DNA of 28,450 bases from Gnomoniopsis sp. IMI 355080 (taxonomy: Eukaryota; Ascomycota; Sordariomycetes; Diaporthales; Gnomoniaceae): contig JAPEVC010000331.1 in NCBI GenBank assembly GCA_027946555.1, positions 1-28,450 on the forward strand, written 5' to 3'. The position numbers and the translations under genes are program-made. The notes under the pieces are model-generated. The model made no database searches. It was not told the DNA's origin and was given only the letters and a program-made list of their open reading frames with translations. Of this stretch, positions 1 through 10,000 are shown in pieces. How positions within the stretch are numbered: position 1 is the stretch's first letter; each line of letters opens with the position of its first letter.

Positions 1-487
1 CCGGGGGGGGGGGTGGACAGACTGGGAATTGCTGAATCTGGAAGGTGGGTCCAGGAAGGTATCGCTGGTTGGCTGAAGGTACATTAGCAGGCAAGAACAG
101 TACCTGGGGCGTCATCCATGGATCCATGAAGTGAAGTCGCGGTTTCCTCTCAGCGCGTCGTCGCGTCACCCCGGACTGTCTTCTTCATACTTCAAATCCG
201 ACATTAACTCTTCTCCAATCCAGACTTGCCCCAGTACGCAAGGAGTTCTGCTCAAATATATTTCCACCTCTTACCGTGTCTGGGGCAATCCAATGCACAC
301 ACAGCTGCCCTAGAACCTTGCAGAGGAGTTCCCTTCAGTGCCGCGCTTGACAATGCGAATCGCCTGCTGCTCCTCATAGGTGCATGCGCGTGCTGTGGTG
401 TAGAGCTTCTTGGTGCGCAGCCACAACTCTGGATCCATATTAATGTGTAGCTAATGAAATGCTCACAGAGACTCTCATCCCCGCTAG
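1..487. other. Left-edge intergenic/upstream region of the Elg1 gene
   Basis: No convincing gene on the plus strand. The first bases are a run of eleven G, possibly near a contig end. Short plus-strand reading frames here have no recognisable product. On the minus strand one small ATG-initiated frame (310-438) is listed separately as a weak candidate. The last part must hold the promoter and 5' UTR of the Elg1-like gene that begins at 488. Confidence 0.5.
310..438 (-). CDS. Weak candidate: small ORF or first exon of a divergent gene
   Basis: A 42-residue ATG-started frame reads MDPELWLRTKKLYTTARACT and continues with YEEQQAIRIVKRGTEG before a TAG stop. Its composition (helical, charged, sensible codon use) looks more protein-like than the other short frames nearby, and the ATG has A at -3. 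It starts only 50 bp from the Elg1 start and points the other way, so it could be the first exon of a divergent gene whose remainder is spliced, broken or beyond the left edge. I could not find a consistent downstream exon. I do not recognise the product and a chance frame is quite possible. Confidence 0.15.
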   Translation of the reverse strand: MDPELWLRTKKLYTTARACTYEEQQAIRIVKRGTEGNSSARF

Positions 488-3400
488 ATGGGCTCTGTTA
501 TTGTGGACATCATGGAGGGCAGCACTCTTGCTGCTGAGCACAAGAAGCTCCACCCCTTCTTCACAGCGCCGAAAACCCTCCCATCCGAACCACATCCACT
601 ACCTACAACTCCCGCCACCACCTCCACCGCTTCAACCACATGTTCAGAAATATTCAAAATTCAGGACAAGATGAGTGAACCGGAGGAGTCAGAAGTCACG
701 CCTGCCAAGCGCAAACGGCGGAAGGTTGCAGAAGAGGGCGAGGAGGACTGGGAAGACACAAAAAAACCGAAACGAGGCAGACCCAAGAAGATTGTGCAGC
801 AAGGGCCATCCATCATGGAACATTTCTCAAAGGCAAACGAGGATCCCAAGGAGTCAAACGTAGTTCTGGAGGAAGGAGGACAAGAGACAACAGCCGCCCC
901 TGTACCGCAACTTCAACCAAAAGCACCAGTTGCACAGAATGAGATTCCTTCACACAAGGATGAGAATACGGATCAAAATCATCATGGGGACAACAAGCAG
1001 GCCCCTCCAAAGAAAATGCTGCAGTTCAATCCCAAAACAGGAACAATTGGATCTCCGCCGAAGCCCAAGGAACCGAAGGCTTCAAAGAAGCAGGCTAAAA
1101 TCGAAGACACAACCGAGGACACTATCACACCAACACGAAAAGGGAAACGACGGTCAAAAAGGATTGCGACGATCAATTACGGGCTTGACGACGCGTCTAG
1201 GATACGCATCGGCGCCAAGATTGATGCCATTCTGATGGACCCGACTACTGCCAGTCCAAAGCAGAAGACGAGACAGAGAGCTTCTCCTAGAGGACAAAAG
1301 AAGGCTGAAAACACCGGTGCGAGGAAAAGCGAGGAGCTTTCCAAGAAAGACACGCACCCCTTCTTCACGGGCAAGGCAAAGAAGCCTACAGCAGCCCCAG
1401 CCCCAGCCACTGAAGCTGTCAAAGAGAAAGCAGCTCCAGCTCCAACACGACCGAGGATATTTAGTTCCACGCCGTGTTCCCCACGGAAACCTCGACCACC
1501 GACTTTCAGTGCAGCGCTTCCTCAGTTTGGCGTGAGGTCCTTGGGCTTGAAAACACCAGGTGCTTGCCATCCTGCGTGGCCTCCAAAGGGAATGGTCCAT
1601 GTTAGAGGCGGGGACGACGCATTCACCAATCCCCATCCGTGGGAAGACAAGATGGCCGCGCGCAAGTCCAAGGGCCATACCACTCATATTACCGCCGAGG
1701 AAAATCTACTAAACAACTTTGCAGCTGGGCTTGACTTGCCCAACGCACTCAACACGATCAGAAATACAGATACTGAGAACTTTCGGCCACCGCCTGCCGA
1801 GCTACGATTACCAGAGAAACATTTCGAGAGCGGCGTGAAGCTCGAGAAGCGTGTGCTCCGGGAAACAAAGAACGCTCACCACCCAGCTCTGGCTCAGCTG
1901 CGCAGTTCCCTGGTTGCTTCACTCTCAGCCTTTGACAAATATACGTGCGAATCTGCTTGTTGGGCTCAAAAGTACACTCCAAGATCTGCCGTCGAGGTGC
2001 TTCAATATGGCAAGGAGGCCTTTCTCTTGCGAGATTGGTTGGAAGCCATGAAGGTCCTGTCTGTGGATACTGGAGAAGTCAAAGTTAAGGCAGTGAAGCC
2101 TCCAAAAAAGAAGCGGAAGAAGAACAAAGACGACTTCATTGTGGATAGTGATGAGGAAGCTGACAACATGGATGAAATCTCTGACCCTGAGGAAGACTGG
2201 TCACCAGATCGGCGTGGCGTTAAGAAGACGGTGATTCGCACTGGTGATATTGTAGCCAAGGATTCCAAGAAACCTGGGCGACTGGCAAATACCGTGGTCA
2301 TTAGTGGTCCTCACGGTTGTGGGAAGACGTCTACTGTTTATGCTATTGCAAAGGAACTGGATTTTGAAGTCTTTGAGATCAATTCAGGCAGTCGAAGGAG
2401 TGGAAAGGACATTCTTGAGAAGATTGGCGACATGACTAGAAACCATCTAGTACAGCACGACCAGACAGAAGCCTCTGCAGCCGCTATCGACGAGGAAGAG
2501 GTTGCTGAAGACATCAAGTCTGGGAAGCAAGCCACCATGAACTCCTTCTTCAAACCCAAGGCCGCCCCACAGCCTGCTCAGCCTCCTAAGACCGTGAAGG
2601 AGACGCCCGCGCCGGTCAAGACGGAGTCAAAGAAAACGTCTCTAAGGACTCAGAAACAGTCCTTGATTCTATTGGATGAGGTCGACATTCTTTACGAGGA
2701 AGACAAGCAATTCTGGAATACCGTGATCACCTTGATCGCACAATCGAAACGACCCTTCATCATGACTTGCAACGACGAGAATCTTGTCCCTCTGCAGGCT
2801 CTCAGCCTTCACGGCATCTTTCGCCTCAGCGCACCACCAACAGATTTGGCTGTTGATAGGCTACTCATGATCGCAGCCTGTGAAGGTCATGCATTGCGCC
2901 GGGATGCTGTCTTAGCACTCTACGAAGCTCGCCAGCAAGATCTACGCGCCTGTTTAATGGACCTGAATTGCTGGTGCCAGGTGGCTGTTGGTGCCAGTCG
3001 TGGAGGCATCGATTGGATGCTTCCTCGCTGGCCCAAGGGTTGTGATATTGATGAACAAGGTAACGTTGTCCGTGTTATCAGCCAGGACACGTACATTCAA
3101 GGCATGGGGTGGCTGGCTCATGACGTTGTTTCTCACAACGCTGCGAATGAAGACACAGAACATGAATTGTTGCAAGAAGTCAATGATTTCTGGCAGATGG
3201 ATCTCGCCAACTGGCACGACTCTCTGGACCTGCCATCCTGGGCTGGCTCCTTGGATGATACTCAAGATCGGCAGGGCCTCTTGAAGAACTATGAAGCTTT
3301 CACCGAATCGATGAGTCTCGCAGACCTATCGGCTGTGTCACTTGCCACAGCCATCCAGGAGCCAATCGACTGCACTCTTCCGGAAATGACACAAAAGGCT

Positions 3401-4117
3401 CGAGAGGACTACATCTTTGGCCGTCAACTTCTCGACGCACCTGTGTGGTCAACTTACGATCCTCTGGCAACTACTCTGCCCATCACGCTCAAATGTCTTG
3501 CTCGAGAGAATCTTCAAGCATCGTTGCCCTGCAAACCATCCCATTTGAACGCTCTGAATGAAAGCGGCGTCATCTCCAAGATCCGCCATCATGCAGCAAG
3601 CTCTCCGAATAACAATGCTATAACTCGTGACGATTTCAGCGTAGCGTTTGATGTTCTCGCCATCTCGGAGAAGGAGGCCAACTCTACGTCAAGTTACCTC
3701 GACCCTTCTGTATTTGACGGCACCTTTCGAAACATCACAGTCGATGTCGCACCCTACGTTCGCCACATCGTGTCATTCGAGAAGGAACTTCAGAAGCAGC
3801 GGCAGAAACTGAGCGGATTGCTAAGCCAAGGTGGTACCAAGCGAGGGCGCAAGACACGTGCTGCCCACGCTGCCCTAGAAGGTGGCTCGAGGAGCACTGT
3901 GCGGCGGGAGAAGTGGTTTGATGCGGATTTGAACGGTGTCTTGGTCATGCGTACGGCTGGAGAAGGCTGGGCTGATGTTGTAGAGAACGATGGCAGTGTA
4001 TCTCGTTCTACGTCTCCTGTAGACCCGGCTGCGAGAAAGGCGCGAGCTCGCAGAATTGTCATGGATGGGTACAATGGCGACGATGACAGCGTCTCGAGTG
4101 GCATGGACGTGGAATGA
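488..4117 (+). CDS. elg1: Elg1/ATAD5-like AAA+ ATPase (PCNA unloader, RFC-like complex large subunit)
   Basis: Intronless frame of 1209 residues. In the known family, Elg1/ATAD5 replaces Rfc1 in an RFC-like complex with Rfc2-5 and removes PCNA (often SUMO- or ubiquitin-modified) from DNA after replication, in the nucleus. The first ~480 residues are low-complexity and basic, with two HPFF motifs (F24-F25 and another near residue 295) and many Lys/Arg clusters suited to nuclear import. The AAA+ core has Walker A GPHGCGKT (607-614), Walker B ILLDEVD (727-733), a sensor-1-like TCND (760-763) and the helical DLRACLMDL segment typical of clamp loaders. A basic, Pro-rich insertion lies between Walker A and B and carries a canonical PIP box QATMNSFF (681-688). 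Length is between yeast Elg1 and human ATAD5. The start at 488 has G at +4 but no purine at -3; the in-frame ATG at 512 (Met9) has a better context and is an alternative. Confidence 0.93.
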   Translation: MGSVIVDIMEGSTLAAEHKKLHPFFTAPKTLPSEPHPLPTTPATTSTASTTCSEIFKIQDKMSEPEESEVTPAKRKRRKVAEEGEEDWEDTKKPKRGRPKKIVQQGPSIMEHFSKANEDPKESNVVLEEGGQETTAAPVPQLQPKAPVAQNEIPSHKDENTDQNHHGDNKQAPPKKMLQFNPKTGTIGSPPKPKEPKASKKQAKIEDTTEDTITPTRKGKRRSKRIATINYGLDDASRIRIGAKIDAILMDPTTASPKQKTRQRASPRGQKKAENTGARKSEELSKKDTHPFFTGKAKKPTAAPAPATEAVKEKAAPAPTRPRIFSSTPCSPRKPRPPTFSAALPQFGVRSLGLKTPGACHPAWPPKGMVHVRGGDDAFTNPHPWEDKMAARKSKGHTTHITAEENLLNNFAAGLDLPNALNTIRNTDTENFRPPPAELRLPEKHFESGVKLEKRVLRETKNAHHPALAQLRSSLVASLSAFDKYTCESACWAQKYTPRSAVEVLQYGKEAFLLRDWLEAMKVLSVDTGEVKVKAVKPPKKKRKKNKDDFIVDSDEEADNMDEISDPEEDWSPDRRGVKKTVIRTGDIVAKDSKKPGRLANTVVISGPHGCGKTSTVYAIAKELDFEVFEINSGSRRSGKDILEKIGDMTRNHLVQHDQTEASAAAIDEEEVAEDIKSGKQATMNSFFKPKAAPQPAQPPKTVKETPAPVKTESKKTSLRTQKQSLILLDEVDILYEEDKQFWNTVITLIAQSKRPFIMTCNDENLVPLQALSLHGIFRLSAPPTDLAVDRLLMIAACEGHALRRDAVLALYEARQQDLRACLMDLNCWCQVAVGASRGGIDWMLPRWPKGCDIDEQGNVVRVISQDTYIQGMGWLAHDVVSHNAANEDTEHELLQEVNDFWQMDLANWHDSLDLPSWAGSLDDTQDRQGLLKNYEAFTESMSLADLSAVSLATAIQEPIDCTLPEMTQKAREDYIFGRQLLDAPVWSTYDPLATTLPITLKCLARENLQASLPCKPSHLNALNESGVISKIRHHAASSPNNNAITRDDFSVAFDVLAISEKEANSTSSYLDPSVFDGTFRNITVDVAPYVRHIVSFEKELQKQRQKLSGLLSQGGTKRGRKTRAAHAALEGGSRSTVRREKWFDADLNGVLVMRTAGEGWADVVENDGSVSRSTSPVDPAARKARARRIVMDGYNGDDDSVSSGMDVE

Positions 4118-4554
4118 CGATGAAATGCAACGGCTGCATATTGCAATTACTTGGGGGGCGTTTGAAGGGCATGGTCATTTGAAAATGATATGGAGCATGA
4201 TGCCGGGGTGGGAAGGCTACAGTATCACAATGGCTTTGCATTCTAGGTTGCTGCATAGAAAAGGGGAATGCTTTTATTTTGGCACATATTAGATTAGACT
4301 GGAAGCATGTCCGGTTCTATATCAGCATGATTCATAGGAGCTAATCGCTTTTGTCAATACGAGGAGGGAACCATTTCAGCAAGATTGAAATTCAATGGAT
4401 GATGTAGACAGAAAGCAACTCGGTAGAGTACAACTCTTGAAAGCCAAAAGCACGTCCGAAAAAGCCAATTCCAATCCCAATCGCCAATCGCTTTGCCAAA
4501 TATCTAACCCATATCATGAAGCCTTTTCATCGTTACTCATGACGCCCTGAAAAT
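4118..4554. other. Convergent 3' intergenic region
   Basis: About 440 bp between the stop of the Elg1 gene (+) and the stop of the Arg/Ser-rich gene (-). It should contain both 3' UTRs and poly(A) sites. I see no further gene or RNA in it. Confidence 0.6.
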
Positions 4555-5829
4555 TCATCGGTAATATCCTCTATCATCAACTCTCTCAACCACCTTCTCG
4601 ACCTCCCTCTGCCTCAACCTCCGCCCTGGCGGCGCATCCCTCTGAATCACATACGAGCTCTCGCCCGAGCTCGGCACTACGATCGTATCTCCATCGACAT
4701 AATACCGCGGCGCGCGGCTGCCACTCCCACTTCGTCCACTCGAACTCCTCCTACTCGCCCCCGCGGGCACCACCAACGGCGCACTGTCCATGAAGCTCCT
4801 AGGGGGCACAGGCGCAGGCGGGGGCGGTAGCGGCGCTCCTGGTCCAGCTCCAGCGCCATTCATACGCGACCGAGCCGGCTCGGCATACCGCGATTCGTCT
4901 TCTCGGGCAGGCAGACCTTTATCAGCTACGACGGTGGTTGCTGCTATGCGCCGTCTCGAAGCGGGGGCTACCAGGTCGCGCTCACTGTCCCCTGGATCTG
5001 CCCACCCTGTCGGTGGTGGCGGCGGTGCAGGTTCGATGCGCTGCCGTGTCGGAGGAGGGGGTAAACCGCGTCCATCGTCCTTTGGATCCGCATAAGCTGC
5101 CACATATTGTCTCCGGGCTGGGAGCCTTTCGCGCTTCTCCCAGAACTGAGAGCCAACATCGCCCTCCATGGACGGCGGCAGGCGTGGGCGCTGCCGATAG
5201 CGCTCCTCGATATACCTCACACGCTCAGGGTCTGCTGTACCACCTCCCCTACCGCCGCCGCCACCACCCTCCCTCCCTTCGATTTCGTCCCGGCCCTCCT
5301 TCAGCTTACCCTTCACCTTATTCCTTTCCTCACCCTCCTTCTTCTCGGATGCCGTCTCCCAGTCGTCTTTATCTCCATATGTGATCCCCTTGGGCCAGAA
5401 CTTGTGCGCCGCATAACTCGCCGCCCCGATAGCACCCAGCATCACGAGCGAGGTCTTGAGGACATTCTCGGCCTTTTCCTTGCCGGTGCTGTTGGACGTG
5501 TCGAGGGCAGAGGCGATGCGCGACTTGGTGGACTTGGCAGTGCGTGCGGTGGAGCGTGAGCGTGAGCGTGAGCGTGAGCGTGAACCGCCCGAGTCGGAGT
5601 AGTAGTAATCGGAAGACGGGGTGCGTGCGCGGCCTCGCGAGCGGGTCTGTGAGCGGCCGCGGGTGGTACTGCGCTGTCGTTGTCGTTGTCGGCGGGAGGT
5701 GCGCGAGGGCGAGTGGGAGGCGGAAGAGGTCGGGCTGTATACGCCGTCGGTGTAGGGGCGATCACGGGAGGTGCGCGAAGGAGAGCGCGAGGGGGAGGGC
5801 GTGCGCCCTGGGGAGACGTAGCGGGGCAT
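4555..5829 (-). CDS. Arg/Ser-rich and Pro-rich hypothetical protein with one hydrophobic segment
   Basis: Intronless frame of 424 residues that starts with an ATG (MPRYVSPGRT). Residues 1-110 are an RS-type domain (SPSRSPSRTSR, SRSRSRSRSRS, several SP sites) such as SR-protein kinases phosphorylate. Residues about 126-143 (TSLVMLGAIGAASYAAHKF) form one short hydrophobic stretch that could anchor the protein in a membrane. The remainder is charged and low-complexity: KEGEERNKVKGKLKEGRDE, a poly-Gly run, repeated PPPP blocks, then a C-terminal tail with VDGDTIVVPSSGESSYVIQR and an RQREVEKVVERVDD helix. It resembles the many RS-rich, single-segment hypothetical proteins of filamentous fungi; no enzymatic domain is visible. 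It could be RNA-related or a membrane-associated scaffold. Existence of the gene is fairly sure from the continuous, biased frame; function is unknown. Confidence 0.78.
   Translation of the reverse strand: MPRYVSPGRTPSPSRSPSRTSRDRPYTDGVYSPTSSASHSPSRTSRRQRQRQRSTTRGRSQTRSRGRARTPSSDYYYSDSGGSRSRSRSRSRSTARTAKSTKSRIASALDTSNSTGKEKAENVLKTSLVMLGAIGAASYAAHKFWPKGITYGDKDDWETASEKKEGEERNKVKGKLKEGRDEIEGREGGGGGGRGGGTADPERVRYIEERYRQRPRLPPSMEGDVGSQFWEKRERLPARRQYVAAYADPKDDGRGLPPPPTRQRIEPAPPPPPTGWADPGDSERDLVAPASRRRIAATTVVADKGLPAREDESRYAEPARSRMNGAGAGPGAPLPPPPAPVPPRSFMDSAPLVVPAGASRRSSSGRSGSGSRAPRYYVDGDTIVVPSSGESSYVIQRDAPPGRRLRQREVEKVVERVDDRGYYR
5552..5581 (+). repeat. Five tandem copies of a 6-bp unit (GAGCGT) inside the RS-rich gene
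   Basis: Five perfect GAGCGT units on the plus strand. On the coding (minus) strand they encode the Arg-Ser dipeptide run around residues 83-93. Because the unit is 6 bp, slippage changes the protein by whole RS pairs without a frameshift. Confidence 0.9.
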
Positions 5830-7096
5830 TTGTTGTGCTCTCGCGGAGTTGGTTCAGGTGGGGTGGGTATGGTTTTGCGAGACAAATTGTTATGCTCGCC
5901 AAGATGTATTGTATATATCCACACCGTAGACCTCGCAGCGCGGAGGAGGGGTGGTAAGCTTGGATGGATGACGAATTCTGAGGATCGAAAAAAAGCAAGT
6001 TGAAAGTTATCAGCTGGGAGGGACTACCTCATCGCAGTATGATCCGGAAATGGAAAAAGTATAACAGAGAGAAGGAAAAGCGAGCTAATGTCGGTGATGA
6101 ATTGCAAGGCGTTCCCTGCGATGGTGATGTGTGGGGGCCGACGAGCTACGTCAGGTGCAAAGAGGCAAGCAGCAACCCTGGGGAACGATACGACGTTGGT
6201 GTGTGTCCTGTCTGGTCTATTCTTGTGTGTGATAAGCTTTAGCTGCCGAAACAAGCTTCGCAACGGGCCGTCCAGGCTTGACAATGGCTTTGTTGCTGAG
6301 ATGACGCCGAGGAAGGGTTGGAAGAGGGTGTGTCTAGGTAGGTTTACAGAAGATATATCCTACAGTAACAACAAGTGAGGAGGAGTCGGGAGAAGCACGA
6401 GAAGCAGGCTCTCATTCCTCTTTATCTCGTGGGGGCTACAATAAACAGCGCCACACTGATCCTGCTGTGGCCTGTTACTCTAGTACAAACTCTCCCACCA
6501 CTCTTACGCGGTGAGAGGGCTGAAACAGGGAACTCTCCGGAGGCGCCCCTCAAACAAGGTGGTGAGGCCTGCTGGCCTGCCATTGAGCTGAAAGAGGCTG
6601 GACGACTGGAGGACAGAGGAGCAGGGAGTGCCACACAACTACGGATACCTGATGTACTGCATAGTATATGTATGTACCCACTCGATTTGCGTCGTGCACG
6701 CCGACCGCGGCACCGGTTTAATGGGACAAATCTTCAAAAGACAAGACCACCAATGACGACTCTTGTGTCCTGGCAAGGCGGGTGGTGTGTGATGATGTCT
6801 CATAGCCACGAGCTTCAACGTAGCGTAGCGTATTTAACCCATGAAGCCTGCATCCCTTGCAGTTGGTCGACGTCAGGTGTTGGACTCTTGTCCGAAACGG
6901 GTCCTGATTGTTATGCAGAGTGTCCTCCACCCCCAAAAGTTGGCTTTGACAGAGGCGTTCCCCGGCCTATCTACTGCCATCGCGGCCCCACATGTTAACA
7001 GTATAGCGGCACTGGTCGCGTTAGCACTAACAGTCAGGGCCTCACATGTTGCAAGAATCAAGTGCATTAGAAGAGCAATGTTTATTTGTAGAATAC
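5830..7096. other. Intergenic region between the RS-rich gene and the 1102-residue gene
   Basis: About 1.27 kb. It should hold the promoter of the RS-rich gene (near 5830-6300) and the 3' UTR of the large minus-strand gene (near 7096). A 207-codon open frame at 6375-6998 begins with GTG, lacks a useful ATG, and has no domain-like composition, so I do not call it. No tRNA, repeat or mobile element seen. Confidence 0.5.
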
Positions 7097-10000
7097 TTAA
7101 AACTGCTCAATTATCTCACCAAAGCCTTTAGAGACCTCCTTCTCCATACCATTTCCGTACCTCCTCTCCTGTGGTTTAGCCTTGTCCAGTCCAGGCCATG
7201 CCACGTAGAAGAGAGACAGCCTCTCGCCCTGTGGCACAGGGTCATGCAGCTTGAATCCCCAGTCAGGAGTAGCTTCAGCATCCGCCAGCGTGTCCGGTAC
7301 AATCTCTACGCCATTGGCACGAAACAGACGTATCTGGTCTGGATTTCTTCGACGCTTGGCATGCCGGACGATGCCACCAATGACATAGCCAGCCTTTCCA
7401 CTATGCTGGATCCTCATTGTGTCTGGCTTGTCAGTATTCTCGGAGGCTTCCCAGATATCTGTCCAAATCCGCCATCCGTCTTGCAACGACACCCTGGCCG
7501 TGGGACTTGGGACCAAGTCGATGTGAAGTAACAAAGGGGTGTTGAAGTAGACCCACGTCTTTGTCTCTGGTGGGCCTCGCGGGCTCGCGATATATGAGAG
7601 GTTTGTGACAAAGTCCTCAATGGTACTCTCACCATCCCAAACAGGGGCAGGATCTTCTGCAAGCTGCGCAGACGATCTGGTCTCGGTGAACCCTGGGTTG
7701 CAAATGAACCAAGGTGATTCAACCTGGAAGCCTTCATTTATCCATAGCGCGGCCACGACCAAAGAGCTCCTACACAGCTTGTCGAACGTGACCTCGCTGT
7801 TTGGTGGAAGGGTCTTTCGCATCTCGCAAAGTGCGAGGTTTCGTGCATCGTCAATGGCCCCTGTGTTGTCTGCTGTTGTGTGGTCAAAATATGTCCACAC
7901 GTACTGCATCAAGGCGCTTTGTTGCGAAGCCGCAGTATCGGGACGTATCTTGATGAAGACGGCGAATGCTAGCCTCAACAAAATCGCGACACAGTCGATG
8001 GCCGATGTCTCGTGGCTGCTCCCGGGCCTGCCGGGTATGGTAGGCCAAGTGCGGGTGAGTGCATGGACGAGGTGTGCTTCGTCGCCTCGTGCAACCATCC
8101 TGACATCAGGCAGTGGTTGCTTTGTCACTGGTCTTGACGGTGCGCTCATCAGAGATTTTTTCCCAATGGGCCATTGTAAAGCCATACGACTCTGGATCTT
8201 TTGCAAACAGGTCTGCCAGGGGAAGTCTCCTGAAGCCCGTGCAAGTACAGAACCAACGGCCCTCCACGAGACAAATGTCAGGTCATTGGCAATCAACCCC
8301 GAACGACTGTATTTGTTTCCGTCGTCCAGACTCGAGTAGATGCAGACAATGTAGTCTGGGAATTTGCCATTCGGGAGCCTCTCTGATTTGCGACAGTACT
8401 CAATGTCCAACTGGCAATGCTGCCGGCGGTGAGGTGCCAAAAGTGGCTGTCCGGACACCAGGTCGAATGCAAAGGGAAGGCCTCGCTCCTGCATGGGCAC
8501 CAAGGCAAGCTTGTCCATGTGCGCTACCACCAGGGCCGACTCTAGCTCAAGAAGCTCTTGTTTGGTGAGGATTTGCTTGAAAAGGTGGTCTTTGTTCGGG
8601 ACTCCACCAGCAAAGACTCGTGCAAACTGATCAAGACGATCATCCCACATGTACGATCGCTGAGGGCTAAAGTCCAACACGTTGGGGTGGTGGAGTGATA
8701 TCTTGCCAGAGTCTTTTCCAGCGTCGTACACCATCTGAAAATTACGCAAGGTGATGTCGTTCATGGCCTTGTGCCACACTGCCATGGCAAGCCAGATGGG
8801 ACCTCGCCTAGTGTGTTGTGCTGCAAAGGACGTCAGCTTGAGGTAGTCCAAGTTGGCAAGTTCTTGACGGGTTGCCTCGCTGGTATCTAATGTCACTCCG
8901 ATACTACTGATACCGCTGTCCAACTCAATGACCGAAGCGATGCTCAATGCTGCTTCTCGGACAGCTGGGGAGGGTGCTGACGGGAGGGCTGCCATAAAGA
9001 TGGCCAGATGCAGGCTTTGCATGTCGCTCATGTAGAGGAATTCCACCGTCTTGATGCCCAACCGTGTGAGCTGCAAAACGCCATAGGCTAGCTCTCGCCC
9101 AGTGCACATCCATGGATCGTTGTACAACGAAACTTGCTTGATGAGTCCCTTGACTCTAAGGAAGCGCAGTTCTTCTTCGACGGCGAATTCGTCTTGTGGC
9201 AAAAGGACTGGCATCTCCATGACGCTGAGCTTGGACTCCTCCCACGCACGGATGCTCAGTAGAAGCAGTTTTCCCAAGTCGATTGTGTGAGCCAGGCTGG
9301 CCACTGGCATGCGCGGCAAAGCGCTGAATGTCTGGAACGCCATGAAACAGTGAACCTGCGGCGTCTGTCCATCCATGCCCTTGAAGCGGCTCGCCATGAG
9401 GATCTCTGGCTGTGTCAATGGCACAGCGTCGTGTGCAACAGGACGGCCGGTCCTCTTGTCCCTGACCCAGTCCTCCGAGTAGTGGTCAATCAGCACATGG
9501 CCGATGTTGTTCACTGGGCCGTAATACGTCGAGTGCATTGGATCGATCACCAGGTGGCGTGCCTCGTTGGAGTACTTTTCTGAGAGGACCAAATTTGTGT
9601 CTGCGCCATCAGCGTGGAACTTGACCTTTTTCGCGTCCAAGTTTTGAGTGACGCTGAATTTGTGAGGGGGCATGGACGTGATCGTCCCCTTGCCGTCCGA
9701 GCTGCGGTCCAGTTCCAACAGCTTGACAAGAACTGCCTGTGTCGTGCTCCCTCCCGGGGGGTTGTGCCATTGGTATCGTGACAACGATGAAGTGTTGGGA
9801 TCTTCGGGCTGATCAACCTCGTAGAGGCAGCGTGGTGGCCAGTCTCGGCCAAACAGCTGATGGTCGATGGTAGAGACTGTGCACATTGCCAGTCCGTTTC
9901 TCTTGCCATTCCATGACGTGCTCGCAATGAGCTTGAGCATCAGGGTACTGCAGAGAGCCATGTCGAACTCGATGTAGCCACATCCGAAATTCAGGAGCAA

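Noticed and set aside
1154..1687. 177-codon minus-strand frame inside the Elg1 gene
   Set aside because: Shadow of the strongly supported Elg1 coding sequence; composition mirrors the Pro/Lys-rich plus-strand protein.
6375..6998. 207-codon open frame on the plus strand in the intergenic region
   Set aside because: It begins with GTG, has no suitable ATG, no domain-like composition and no supporting splice sites; the length is plausible by chance in GC-balanced DNA.
7605..8339. 244-codon plus-strand frame opposite the 1102-aa gene
   Set aside because: Antisense shadow; no motif, and the minus-strand frame is over four times longer with a good start.
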